A stretch of 64,000 nucleotides of DNA from Citrobacter tructae (GTDB taxonomy: Bacteria > Pseudomonadota > Gammaproteobacteria > Enterobacterales > Enterobacteriaceae). How positions within the stretch are numbered: position 1 is the stretch's first letter; each line of letters opens with the position of its first letter. A model generated the notes under the pieces. That model had not been told where the DNA came from and ran no database searches. It worked only from the letters and a program-made list of their open reading frames with translations. Shown here piece by piece: positions 55,039-64,000 of the stretch. The translations under genes and the position numbers were made by a program. The stretch covers positions 4,092,001 to 4,156,000 of the forward strand of contig NZ_CP038469.1 of NCBI RefSeq assembly GCF_004684345.1, written 5' to 3'.

Positions 55039-57297
55039 ATGAGCGATATGGCAGAGCGCCTTGCGCTGCATGAATTCACGGAAAACGCCTATCTGAACTA
55101 TTCCATGTACGTCATCATGGACAGGGCGTTGCCGTTTATTGGTGATGGTCTGAAACCCGTTCAGCGTCGCATCGTTTACGCGATGTCCGAACTGGGGCTG
55201 AACGCCAGCGCCAAATTTAAAAAATCCGCCCGTACCGTCGGCGACGTGCTGGGTAAATACCACCCGCACGGCGATAGCGCTTGCTATGAAGCCATGGTGC
55301 TGATGGCGCAGCCGTTTTCTTACCGTTATCCGCTGGTTGACGGGCAGGGGAACTGGGGGGCACCGGACGACCCGAAATCGTTCGCGGCGATGCGTTATAC
55401 CGAATCTCGCTTGTCTAAATATGCGGAACTCCTGCTGGGGGAACTCGGTCAGGGAACCTCGGACTGGGTGCCAAACTTCGACGGCACCATGCAGGAGCCG
55501 AAGATGCTGCCTGCGCGCCTGCCGAATATTTTGCTGAACGGCACCACGGGTATTGCGGTCGGGATGGCAACAGACATTCCGCCACATAACCTGCGTGAAG
55601 TGGCGAAAGCGGCGATTACGCTGATTGAGCAGCCGAAAACGACGCTGGATCAGTTGCTGGATATCGTCCAGGGGCCGGATTACCCGACTGAAGCGGAGAT
55701 CATTACCCCACGCACGGAAATTCGTAAAATTTACGAAAACGGGCGTGGTTCCGTACGCATGCGTGCGGTATGGACCAAAGAGGACGGCGCGGTGGTGATT
55801 TCCGCGCTGCCGCATCAGGTTTCCGGTGCCAAAGTGCTGGAGCAGATTGCCGCCCAGATGCGCAATAAAAAGCTGCCGATGGTAGATGATCTGCGCGACG
55901 AGTCGGATCACGAAAACCCGACCCGTCTGGTGATCGTGCCGCGCTCCAACCGTGTGGACATGGAGCAGGTGATGAATCACCTGTTTGCCACTACCGATCT
56001 GGAAAAAAGCTACCGCATCAACCTGAACATGATTGGCCTCGACGGTCGTCCGGCGGTGAAAAACCTGCTGGAGATCCTCACCGAATGGTTGGCGTTCCGC
56101 CGCGATACCGTGCGTCGTCGCCTGAACTACCGTCTGGAAAAAGTCCTCAAGCGCCTGCACATCCTCGAAGGTTTGCTGGTGGCGTTCCTCAACATTGACG
56201 AAGTGATTGAAATCATTCGTCATGAAGATGAACCTAAGCCTGAGTTGATGTCGCGGTTTGGCATTTCTGAAACCCAGGCTGAAGCCATCCTCGAACTGAA
56301 ATTGCGCCATCTTGCCAAACTGGAAGAGATCAAAATCCGTGGCGAGCAGGACGAACTGGCGAAAGAACGCGATCAGCTGCAGGGCATTCTGGCCTCCGAA
56401 CGCAAAATGAGTAACTTGCTGAAGAAAGAGCTGCAGGCTGACTCAGATGCGTATGGCGACGATCGCCGTTCTCCGCTGAAAGAGCGTGAAGAAGCCAAGG
56501 CGATGAGTGAGCACGACATGCTGCCGTCTGAGCCGGTCACCATTGTACTGTCCCAAAGCGGCTGGGTGCGTAGCGCCAAAGGTCACGACATAGATGCGCC
56601 AGGGTTAAGCTATAAAGCGGGCGACAGCTATAAGGCGGCGGTGAAAGGCAAGAGTAACCAGCCGGTGGTGTTCGTTGACTCGACCGGGCGCAGCTATGCC
56701 ATCGACCCGATTACACTGCCGTCGGCGCGTGGTCAGGGTGAACCGCTGACCGGTAAGCTTACGCTGCCACCGGGGGCGACGGTTGAGCACATGCTGATGG
56801 AAGGCGATGACCAGAAACTGCTGATGGCGTCAGACGCTGGTTACGGATTCGTCTGCACCTTTAATGACTTAGTGGCGCGTAACCGCGCAGGTAAGGCGTT
56901 GATTACATTACCGGAGAACGCGCATGTGATGCCGCCGGTGGTGCTTAAAGATGAAAACGACATGCTGCTGGCGATCACTCATGCCGGACGTATGCTGATG
57001 TTCCCGGTCAGTGACCTGCCGCAATTGTCAAAAGGGAAAGGGAACAAGATCATCAACATTCCTTCTGCGGAAGCGGCGAAAGGTGATGATGGACTGGCGC
57101 ACCTCTATGTGCTGCCGCCGCAAAGTACGCTGACTCTCCACGTCGGTAAACGCAAAATTAAACTGCGTCCTGAAGAACTGCAGAAGGTGACCGGTGAGCG
57201 TGGTCGTCGCGGTACGCTGATGCGCGGTTTGCAGCGTATCGACCGTATTGAGATTGACTCGCCCCGACGTGCCAGCCAGGGCGATAGCGAAGAATAG
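55039..57297 (+). CDS. parC: DNA topoisomerase IV subunit A
   Basis: The protein has 752 aa, the E. coli length, from the ATG at 55039 (MSDMAERLALHEF); the 18 codons upstream have no family match. The active-site Tyr120 is in AAMRYTESRL. In the quinolone-determining region Ser80 and Glu84 are both wild type (GDSACYEAM). The C-terminal beta-pinwheel (about 500-745) is intact. It cuts and rejoins DNA in the ParC2ParE2 enzyme. Confidence 0.98.
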   Translation: MSDMAERLALHEFTENAYLNYSMYVIMDRALPFIGDGLKPVQRRIVYAMSELGLNASAKFKKSARTVGDVLGKYHPHGDSACYEAMVLMAQPFSYRYPLVDGQGNWGAPDDPKSFAAMRYTESRLSKYAELLLGELGQGTSDWVPNFDGTMQEPKMLPARLPNILLNGTTGIAVGMATDIPPHNLREVAKAAITLIEQPKTTLDQLLDIVQGPDYPTEAEIITPRTEIRKIYENGRGSVRMRAVWTKEDGAVVISALPHQVSGAKVLEQIAAQMRNKKLPMVDDLRDESDHENPTRLVIVPRSNRVDMEQVMNHLFATTDLEKSYRINLNMIGLDGRPAVKNLLEILTEWLAFRRDTVRRRLNYRLEKVLKRLHILEGLLVAFLNIDEVIEIIRHEDEPKPELMSRFGISETQAEAILELKLRHLAKLEEIKIRGEQDELAKERDQLQGILASERKMSNLLKKELQADSDAYGDDRRSPLKEREEAKAMSEHDMLPSEPVTIVLSQSGWVRSAKGHDIDAPGLSYKAGDSYKAAVKGKSNQPVVFVDSTGRSYAIDPITLPSARGQGEPLTGKLTLPPGATVEHMLMEGDDQKLLMASDAGYGFVCTFNDLVARNRAGKALITLPENAHVMPPVVLKDENDMLLAITHAGRMLMFPVSDLPQLSKGKGNKIINIPSAEAAKGDDGLAHLYVLPPQSTLTLHVGKRKIKLRPEELQKVTGERGRRGTLMRGLQRIDRIEIDSPRRASQGDSEE

Positions 57298-57307
57298 CGC
57301 TGTCGTC

Positions 57308-57339
57308 TGACCCTCCCTGCTTTTACGTAGGGAGGGTCA
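57308..57339 (+). terminator. Hairpin after parC
   Basis: TGACCCTCCCT and AGGGAGGGTCA form a perfect 11-bp stem with a 10-nt loop, 10 nt after the parC stop. There is no good T-run, so termination may be partial. Confidence 0.5.
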
Positions 57340-57492
57340 ACGTTAAAAATTCCCGTGAAACCGTTGTTTATTCGTGCATTGCGATTAACAATACGCTTTT
57401 CCAGAGAGCCGCTCTTAACAAAGCCCTAACCTGACGCAGGGTTCTGCATCAGGTGACGTAAAATGCCAGGCTCTTAGGCCTTAGAGGTTGTT

Positions 57493-58230
57493 ATGCTATA
57501 TATTTTTCGTTTATTCATTACTGTTATTTACTGCATTCTGGTCTGTGTATTTGGTTGTATATACTGTCTGTTCAGCCCACGAAATCCAAAACACGTTTCG
57601 ACGTTTGGCCATATGTTTAGTCGACTGGCTCCCCTTTACGGTCTGAAGGTTGAATGCCGTATGCCGCCTGATGCAAAGGACTATGGCAACGCTATCTATA
57701 TTTGTAACCACCAGAATAACTATGACATGGTTACCGCGGCGAAAATCGTGCAGCCACCGACGGTAACAGTCGGTAAAAAAAGTCTGCTGTGGATCCCATT
57801 CTTCGGCCTGCTGTACTGGCTTACCGGTAACCTGTTGATTGACAGAAACAATCGAGCCAAAGCGCACAGCACCATTGCGGCGGTGGTTAATCATTTTAAA
57901 AAACGTCGCATTTCCATCTGGATGTTCCCGGAAGGAACGCGTAGCCGTGGTCGTGGCTTGCTGCCGTTTAAAACCGGCGCGTTTCATGCGGCAATTGCTG
58001 CGGGTGTGCCGGTGATTCCGGTATGCGTTTCTACGACCTCGAATAAGATTAAACTTAACCGATTAAATAACGGTCTGGCGATCGTCGAGATGTTGCCGCC
58101 AGTGGATATCAGCCACTTTGGTAAGGATCAGGTTCGTGAACTGGCAGCACATTGCCGTACGCTGATGGAACAAAAAATCGCCGAACTCGACAAAGAAGTT
58201 GCCGAGCGGGAAGCTGCCGGTAAGGTTTGA
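57493..58230 (+). CDS. plsC: 1-acyl-sn-glycerol-3-phosphate acyltransferase
   Basis: The protein has 245 aa. An N-terminal membrane segment is followed by the acyltransferase motifs NHQNNYDM (the catalytic His and Asp; NHxxxxD), LIDRNNRAKA and FPEGTRSRG. It makes phosphatidate from lysophosphatidate; PlsY, also in this window, supplies its substrate. It is upstream of ftsP as in E. coli. Confidence 0.97.
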   Translation: MLYIFRLFITVIYCILVCVFGCIYCLFSPRNPKHVSTFGHMFSRLAPLYGLKVECRMPPDAKDYGNAIYICNHQNNYDMVTAAKIVQPPTVTVGKKSLLWIPFFGLLYWLTGNLLIDRNNRAKAHSTIAAVVNHFKKRRISIWMFPEGTRSRGRGLLPFKTGAFHAAIAAGVPVIPVCVSTTSNKIKLNRLNNGLAIVEMLPPVDISHFGKDQVRELAAHCRTLMEQKIAELDKEVAEREAAGKV

Positions 58231-58301
58231 TTCGCGCCATTCGAGTTTGTTACAGGAAATGCTTTCCTGCGTGTTAATAGCCAGTTTTACATGGAGCTTA
58301 T

Positions 58302-59714
58302 ATGTCACTCAGTCGGCGTCAGTTCATTCAGACATCGGGGATTGCACTGTGTGCAGGTGCTGTTCCGCTGAAGGCTAATGCTGCCGGTCAGCAACAACCG
58401 CTACCCGTTCCGCCACTGCTGGAGTCCCGTCGGGGGCAGCCGCTATTTATGACCCTGCAACGCGCTCACTGGTCCTTTACGCCAGGCACCCGCGCACCTG
58501 TCTGGGGGATTAACGGGCGCTACCTGGGGCCGACCATCCGTGTCTGGAAAGGGGATGACGTCAAGCTTATCTACAGCAACCGTCTGACCGAGAATGTCTC
58601 AATGACCATCGCTGGGTTGCAGGTTCCTGGCCCACTGATGGGCGGTCCGGCACGCATGATGTCGCCGAATGCGGACTGGGCGCCGGTGCTGCCCATTCGC
58701 CAGAGCGCCGCCACGTTGTGGTATCACGCTAATACGCCGAACCGTACCGCGCAGCAAGTCTATAACGGTCTGGCCGGTATGTGGCTGATTGAAGATGAAG
58801 TGAGTAAATCTCTGCCGATTCCCAATCATTATGGTGTTGATGATTTCCCGGTCATTATTCAGGATAAGCGCCTGGATAACTTTGGTACGCCGGAATACAG
58901 CGAGCCGGGTAGCGGCGGGTTTGTGGGTGATACGCTATTGGTTAACGGGGCGCAAAGCCCGTATGTGGAAGTGTCTCGCGGCTGGGTGCGTTTGCGTTTA
59001 CTGAATGCCTCGAACTCGCGTCGTTACCAGCTACAAATGAGCGATGGCCGCGCGCTGCATGTGATTTCCGGCGATCAGGGCTTTTTACCCGCCCCCGTCT
59101 CGGTGAAGCAACTCTCGCTGGCGCCGGGTGAGCGTCGTGAGATTCTGGTGGATATGACCAACGGCGATGAAGTGTCGATCACCTGCGGTGAAGCGGCCAG
59201 CATTGTCGACCGGATCCGCGGATTCTTCGAGCCATCCAGTATTCTGATCTCCACGCTGGTACTGACCCTGCGCCCGACTGGGCTGCTGCCACTGGTGACC
59301 GACAGTCTGCCGATGCGTTTATTGCCAACGGAAATTTTAAGCGGCTCTCCGATTCGCAGTCGTGAAATCAGTCTTGATGACGATCCTGGCATCAACGGGC
59401 AGTTGTGGGATGTAAACCGTATGGATATTACCGCTCAGCAGGGCTCCTGGGAGCGCTGGACGGTGCGGGCGGATATGCCACAGTCTTTCCATATTGAAGG
59501 CGTCTCTTTCCTGATCCGCAACGTGAATGGCGCGATGCCGTTCCCGGAAGATCGGGGCTGGAAAGATACCGTCTGGGTGGATGGACAGGTTGAACTGCTG
59601 GTTTATTACGGACAGCCTTCCTGGGCCCATTTCCCGTTCTACTTTAACAGCCAGACGCTGGAAATGGCCGACCGTGGCTCGATCGGACAGATGTTGGTGA
59701 ACCCGGCGCCGTAA
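58302..59714 (+). CDS. ftsP: Cell division protein FtsP (SufI)
   Basis: The protein has 470 aa with a Tat signal (SRRQFIQTSGIALCAGA). It has the multicopper-oxidase fold of three cupredoxin domains, but without the full set of copper ligands, as in SufI. It protects the divisome under stress, in the periplasm. It is 71 nt after plsC. Confidence 0.96.
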   Translation: MSLSRRQFIQTSGIALCAGAVPLKANAAGQQQPLPVPPLLESRRGQPLFMTLQRAHWSFTPGTRAPVWGINGRYLGPTIRVWKGDDVKLIYSNRLTENVSMTIAGLQVPGPLMGGPARMMSPNADWAPVLPIRQSAATLWYHANTPNRTAQQVYNGLAGMWLIEDEVSKSLPIPNHYGVDDFPVIIQDKRLDNFGTPEYSEPGSGGFVGDTLLVNGAQSPYVEVSRGWVRLRLLNASNSRRYQLQMSDGRALHVISGDQGFLPAPVSVKQLSLAPGERREILVDMTNGDEVSITCGEAASIVDRIRGFFEPSSILISTLVLTLRPTGLLPLVTDSLPMRLLPTEILSGSPIRSREISLDDDPGINGQLWDVNRMDITAQQGSWERWTVRADMPQSFHIEGVSFLIRNVNGAMPFPEDRGWKDTVWVDGQVELLVYYGQPSWAHFPFYFNSQTLEMADRGSIGQMLVNPAP

Positions 59715-59730
59715 TGCGCCGGATATCCTG

Positions 59731-61206
59731 TTACGCCCGCCAGAACATGCGCGAGAAAAGGATCAAAATGGGGTAGATTTCCAGACGTCCCATGATCATT
59801 GCCGCGCACATCAACAGTTTTGCCTCTTCGCTTAATGTACCAAACGTGACCGCCGTGACGCCAAATCCCAGCCCCATATTATTGATGCAGGCTGCGACGG
59901 TGGCAAAAGAGGAGAAGAGATCGTAACCCATCAAATTGAGTGCCCAGACGAAAAAACTGGTAAACAACACGTAGAGAAAAAAGAAGCTCCACACCGAGCG
60001 GATCACGCGCTCGTTAACCACGCTATTACCGACTTTGATATTCAGTAGCGCGCGAGGGTGGGCCAGTTGATGTAATTCCTGCCGGCACTGCTTGAACATG
60101 ATTAAAAAGCGCAGCGCCTTAATACCCCCGCAAGTTGAACCCACGCACCCCCCGATGAAACTGGCGCTAAGTAACATGAAGATAGTGTGCGACGGCCACT
60201 GCGCATAGTCCGCAGTCGACAGGCCATTATCCGTTAGCATTGAGCTTGCCAGAAAAAAAGCATGCACCAGACTGTCCGTTATATTGTACATATCCGCCCG
60301 CCAAACTTGCCAGGTGGCGATCAAGGTAAGGATCACGGCAATAATCAGAAACAGCTGCAATTCGGCATTACGGCGAAATGGCTTGAAGGTCCGCTTCACA
60401 ATGGCGACATACCAGAGGGTGAAGTTAAAGGCGGAAAGCAGCGAAAATAGCCCGGCAACAAGCTCAATGGCGTGGCTGTTATAAAAACCAATACTTTCGC
60501 TTCGGGTAGAGAATCCGCCGAGGGAGACTGTCGAAAGCCCGTGGCACAACGCATCGAAAAACGACATGCCGGCGACCCAGTAGGCCAACGTACAGATAAG
60601 CCCCAGCGTGACATAGGTTAGCCACAGCGTGCGTGCGGTATCGGCAAGTCGTGGGGTCAGGCGTTCTTCTTTAAAGGGACCCGGCATTTCAGACTGGTAG
60701 AGCTTCATGCCGCCGATACCCAGCAACGGCAGGACGGCAACGGCGAGGACAATGACGCCCAGGCCACCGATGAAATTGAGCTGAGCCCGATAATACAGAT
60801 ATGACCTGGGCATTGCGCCGACATCGTGAATGACCGTCGCCCCGGTGGTGGTAATACCGGAGACGCCTTCAAACAGGGCATCAGCAAAAGAGAGATTTAA
60901 CCCGTCTTCCATCCACAGCGGCATGGCGCTGATAAATGAAAAGAGCAGCCAGAACAGAACGATAATGACGAAACCATCCCGGGTTCGCAGCTGAATACCC
61001 GCGTGTTTTGTTGCCAGCCAGGCGCCGCCGCCAAGGGTAAAAAAAACGGTAAACGTGCTCAAAAAAGCGAAAAAGCTCCGCTCTTTGTTCAACAAGGCAA
61101 TGACCATCGGTGGCAGCATAGAGAAGCTGTACAGGAGAACCAGAAATCCACACAGATGAACGACAACTCGTAGTTGGGAAATATTAAGTGATTCGTTGTG
61201 TTGCAA
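59731..61206 (-). CDS. TrkH/TrkG-family potassium transporter paralogue
   Basis: The protein has 491 aa with the TTG start at 61206, which has GGGGGA 7 nt upstream; a TTG at 61245 would give 504 aa and no ribosome site. Four pore loops are visible: SGITTTGATV, VSLGGFSTR, SSMLTDNGLS and INNMGLGFGV, with GGCVGSTCGGIK between. It fits the K+ channel-like subunit of Trk systems (TrkH 483 aa, TrkG 485 aa). It lies between ftsP and ygiQ, where E. coli K-12 has none. It should need TrkA, which is not in the window. Confidence 0.88.
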   Translation of the reverse strand: MQHNESLNISQLRVVVHLCGFLVLLYSFSMLPPMVIALLNKERSFFAFLSTFTVFFTLGGGAWLATKHAGIQLRTRDGFVIIVLFWLLFSFISAMPLWMEDGLNLSFADALFEGVSGITTTGATVIHDVGAMPRSYLYYRAQLNFIGGLGVIVLAVAVLPLLGIGGMKLYQSEMPGPFKEERLTPRLADTARTLWLTYVTLGLICTLAYWVAGMSFFDALCHGLSTVSLGGFSTRSESIGFYNSHAIELVAGLFSLLSAFNFTLWYVAIVKRTFKPFRRNAELQLFLIIAVILTLIATWQVWRADMYNITDSLVHAFFLASSMLTDNGLSTADYAQWPSHTIFMLLSASFIGGCVGSTCGGIKALRFLIMFKQCRQELHQLAHPRALLNIKVGNSVVNERVIRSVWSFFFLYVLFTSFFVWALNLMGYDLFSSFATVAACINNMGLGFGVTAVTFGTLSEEAKLLMCAAMIMGRLEIYPILILFSRMFWRA

Positions 61207-61404
61207 TGGAAAATCCCCCGCCAAAAGACTTGGTCCTGTTGGCAAGACATGATGTCAATTATGATAGAAAAAAGCTGGCGTAGTAAAATTTAACAATTTA
61301 TTTAACTTTCTACTCGTCTGGCTCAGACTCCGCTTCATTTCTGGCGGATATAAAGCGTATAATCCCCGGCCTTTGATTATTTTTTTACCATTTTTGGAAG
61401 CATT

Positions 61405-63576
61405 ATGAGCGCAATATCCCTGATCCAACCGGACAGAGACCTTTTCTCCTGGCCGCAGTACTGGGCCGCCTGTTTTGGCCCCGCGCCGTTTCTGCCGATG
61501 TCGCGAGAAGAGATGGACCAACTTGGCTGGGATAGCTGCGACATTATTCTGGTTACCGGTGATGCCTATGTCGATCACCCTAGCTTCGGCATGGCTATTT
61601 GTGGCCGTATGCTGGAATCCCAGGGATTCCGCGTCGGGATTATCGCTCAGCCGGACTGGAACAGTAAAGACGACTTTATGCGCCTGGGTAAACCGAACCT
61701 GTTCTTCGGTGTGACCGCCGGTAACATGGACTCGATGATCAACCGCTATACAGCCGATCGCCGATTGCGCCATGACGATGCCTACACGCCAGACAACGTC
61801 GCCGGTAAACGCCCGGACCGCGCCACGCTGGTTTATACCCAGCGCTGTCGTGAAGCATGGAAAGATGTGCCGGTCATCCTTGGCGGCATTGAAGCCAGCC
61901 TGCGCCGTACCGCGCATTACGATTACTGGTCTGATACCGTGCGTCGCTCGGTGCTAGTGGATTCCAAAGCGGATATGCTGATGTTCGGCAACGGTGAACG
62001 TCCGCTGGTTGAAGTCGCACACCGCCTGGCGATGGGCGAAACCATCGACCAGATCCGCGACGTGCGTAACACCGCGATAATGGTTAAAGAAGCGCTGCCT
62101 GGCTGGAGTGGTGTGGATTCCACACGTCTGGATACGCCGGGGAAAATTGACCCTATCCCGCATCCGTATGGTGAAGATTTACCGTGTGCGGATAACAAGC
62201 CTGTTGCCCCTAAAAAGCAGGAAGCAAAGGCAGTGACCGTTCAGCCAGCGCGGCCAAAGCCGTGGGAAAAAACCTACGTGCTGTTGCCGTCGTTCGAGAA
62301 AGTGAAGGGCGATAAAGTGCTGTACGCCCATGCGTCACGCATTCTGCACCATGAAACCAACCCTGGCTGTGCGCGTGCCCTGATGCAAAAACACGGCGAC
62401 CGCTACATCTGGGTTAACCCGCCGGCGATCCCGTTGTCGACTGAAGAGATGGATAGCGTCTTCGCGCTGCCGTACAAGCGAGTCCCGCATCCGGCGTATG
62501 GCAACAGCCGTATTCCCGCCTACGAGATGATCCGTTTTTCAATCAACATTATGCGCGGCTGCTTTGGTGGCTGTTCTTTCTGTTCGATCACCGAGCACGA
62601 AGGGCGCATCATCCAGAGCCGTTCGGAAGATTCGATCATCAACGAGATCGAAGCGATTCGTGACACTGTTCCGGGCTTTACCGGCGTGATTTCCGACCTG
62701 GGTGGGCCAACGGCCAACATGTACATGCTGCGCTGTAAGTCGCCGCGTGCGGAACAAACCTGCCGTCGTCTGTCATGCGTGTATCCGGACATCTGCCCAC
62801 ATATGGATACCAACCACGAACCGACGATCAATCTCTATCGCCGCGCGCGTGATTTAAAAGGTGTTAAAAAGATCCTTATCGCTTCTGGTGTGCGTTATGA
62901 CATCGCCGTTGAGGATCCGCGCTACATCAAAGAGCTGGCGACCCACCACGTCGGCGGCTATCTGAAGATTGCACCGGAACACACTGAAGAAGGTCCGCTG
63001 TCGAAGATGATGAAGCCGGGCATGGGTAGCTACGACCGCTTTAAAGAGCTGTTTGATACCTACTCGAAGCAGGCCGGGAAAGAGCAGTATCTGATCCCGT
63101 ACTTTATTTCCGCGCACCCGGGTACGCGTGATGAAGATATGGTGAATCTGGCACTGTGGCTGAAACAGCGTCGTTTCCGCTTGGATCAGGTGCAGAACTT
63201 CTACCCATCGCCGCTGGCGAACTCGACAACCATGTATTACACCGGGAAAAACCCGCTGGGTAAAATTGGTTATAAGAGTGAAGATGTGGTGGTGCCGAAA
63301 GGCGATAAGCAGCGTCGTTTGCATAAAGCGCTGCTGCGTTATCACGATCCCGCCAACTGGCCGTTAATCCGCCAAGCGCTGGAAGACATGGGTAAAAAGC
63401 ATCTGATTGGTGGCCGTCGCGAATGCCTGGTTCCGGCGCCTACACTGGAAGAGATGCGCGAAGCACGTCGTCAGAACCGTCATACTCGCCCGGCGCTGAC
63501 CAAGCACACGCCGGTGGCGCACCAGCGCCAGACGCCTGCGGCGAATAAAAAACGCGGGAAAGTAGCGGGGCGTTAA
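61405..63576 (+). CDS. ygiQ: YgiQ-family radical SAM protein
   Basis: The protein has 723 aa. A B12-binding-like N-terminus (VTGDAYVDHPSFG) leads to the radical SAM core with the cluster motif CFGGCSFCS (CxxxCxxC). The C-terminus is basic (KRGKVAGR). Length is slightly shorter than E. coli (739), mainly in the tail. The reaction is not known. Confidence 0.93.
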   Translation: MSAISLIQPDRDLFSWPQYWAACFGPAPFLPMSREEMDQLGWDSCDIILVTGDAYVDHPSFGMAICGRMLESQGFRVGIIAQPDWNSKDDFMRLGKPNLFFGVTAGNMDSMINRYTADRRLRHDDAYTPDNVAGKRPDRATLVYTQRCREAWKDVPVILGGIEASLRRTAHYDYWSDTVRRSVLVDSKADMLMFGNGERPLVEVAHRLAMGETIDQIRDVRNTAIMVKEALPGWSGVDSTRLDTPGKIDPIPHPYGEDLPCADNKPVAPKKQEAKAVTVQPARPKPWEKTYVLLPSFEKVKGDKVLYAHASRILHHETNPGCARALMQKHGDRYIWVNPPAIPLSTEEMDSVFALPYKRVPHPAYGNSRIPAYEMIRFSINIMRGCFGGCSFCSITEHEGRIIQSRSEDSIINEIEAIRDTVPGFTGVISDLGGPTANMYMLRCKSPRAEQTCRRLSCVYPDICPHMDTNHEPTINLYRRARDLKGVKKILIASGVRYDIAVEDPRYIKELATHHVGGYLKIAPEHTEEGPLSKMMKPGMGSYDRFKELFDTYSKQAGKEQYLIPYFISAHPGTRDEDMVNLALWLKQRRFRLDQVQNFYPSPLANSTTMYYTGKNPLGKIGYKSEDVVVPKGDKQRRLHKALLRYHDPANWPLIRQALEDMGKKHLIGGRRECLVPAPTLEEMREARRQNRHTRPALTKHTPVAHQRQTPAANKKRGKVAGR

Positions 63577-63589
63577 TGCCAGACCGTAG

Positions 63590-63618
63590 ACCGGATAAGG
63601 TGCGTCACTTTATCCGGC
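63590..63618. repeat. REP element
   Basis: ACCGGATA and TATCCGGC arms around AGGTGCGTCACTT, between convergent ygiQ and the HIT gene. Confidence 0.75.
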
Positions 63619-63633
63619 AATGACATTGACGCG

Positions 63634-64000
63634 TTATGCTTCACGAATTCTGGCCGCTAATGCGGCCAGCTTTTCATCGTCTGCCCGCTCGTGGTCGTGT
63701 GACGACAAATATCCTTCATACTGTTCGAAAAATTTATTCTGCCGTGATTCAATCGGTTTCCAGAGCGTCAGATCACCTGTGCCGTGCATAGGGCTGAGTT
63801 TGCTGTGCACATGATCCACGCCAAAACCTTCAAAGAACATTCCCGTACGACTGACATCCGGAAACGCGCTATCCAGTTTTTTCGCCACTTTTTGGGTCGC
63901 CAGCATCAGGTCCGCCAGCGCCTGTGGCGGCATATCAAATGCATAGCTGGGGTAGTGCTTTTTCGGGATCACCACGGTAAAGCCATCGGTGTTCGGGAAA
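63634..64000 (-). CDS. HIT-family hydrolase, 5' end outside window
   Basis: The frame is still open at position 64000 (reading FPNTDGFTVVIPKKHYPSY), so the start is beyond the window; the ATG at 63975 is internal. The HIT signature is HVHSKLSPMHG (HxHxKxxP form), near the VIPKKHYPS substrate-side motif. Such proteins hydrolyse nucleotide-phosphate bonds. The substrate is not known. Confidence 0.8.
   Translation of the reverse strand, partial: FPNTDGFTVVIPKKHYPSYAFDMPPQALADLMLATQKVAKKLDSAFPDVSRTGMFFEGFGVDHVHSKLSPMHGTGDLTLWKPIESRQNKFFEQYEGYLSSHDHERADDEKLAALAARIREA

Noticed and set aside
55276..55290. Quinolone-resistance change in parC
   Set aside because: Codons 80 and 84 encode Ser and Glu, the susceptible form.
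55036..56310. 424-aa ORF opposite parC
   Set aside because: Shadow of parC in the reverse frame; Arg/His-rich with no known motif.

Overview
The window is enterobacterial chromosome. Gene order and protein sequences from mug to ygiQ match the E. coli 65-69 min region, here written in reverse. The presence of ttdABT/ttdR together with assT-dsbL-dsbI, and the Salmonella-like GlgS and TolC starts, suggest Citrobacter or a close relative. This genus call is an inference; no 16S or species-specific marker lies in the window.

Positions 1 to about 11200 are an accessory island in the style of CP4-57 and P4-like elements: a yfjI-like DUF3987 gene (cut by the window edge), a yfjJ/inovirus-Gp2-like gene, a yfjP-like GTPase, a yfjQ-like DUF932 gene, a yfjR-like regulator and a cbtA/ykfI-like toxin. 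A T6SS spike cassette sits between the yfjJ- and yfjP-like genes on the opposite strand: vgrG, a VRR-NUC nuclease effector and a DUF3396 immunity gene. The island core is decaying: in-frame stops break the Gp2-like and GTPase genes, a 1-nt frameshift breaks the toxin, and a deletion has fused the yfjR-like regulator in frame to the last residues of the toxin's antitoxin. The T6SS cassette genes are intact. The island stops beside tRNA-Ile(CAU) (ileX), facing its 3' end.

From 11246 the backbone runs: ileX; mug; the rpsU-dnaG-rpoD operon with an ERIC-like element; tsaD; the L-tartrate genes ttdA-ttdB-ttdT with divergent ttdR; plsY; folB; uppP; cca; ygiM; ygiF; glnE; hldE; yqiK-yqiJ; glgS; ubiK; an FMN riboswitch and ribB; the arylsulfate sulfotransferase module assT-dsbL-dsbI; a small membrane protein; zupT; ygiD; ygiB-ygiC; tolC; nudF-yqiB-cpdA-yqiA-parE; mdaB-ygiN; qseB-qseC; ygiW; ygiS; parC; plsC; ftsP; a TrkH-family K+ transporter; ygiQ; and a HIT-family gene cut by the right edge.

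Functional groupings: macromolecular synthesis (rpsU, dnaG, rpoD, tsaD, cca); anaerobic tartrate use; envelope building and stress (plsY, uppP, hldE, tolC, ygiB-ygiC, plsC, ftsP, ygiW); a dedicated periplasmic disulfide pair (DsbL-DsbI) for AssT; topoisomerase IV split over parE and parC; and the QseBC two-component system. Compared with E. coli K-12, the yqiGHI/ygiL fimbrial genes, mqsRA-ygiV and sibDE are absent from their usual places, while the assT module and the TrkH paralogue are extra. No integrase, IS element, rRNA or CRISPR array is visible.
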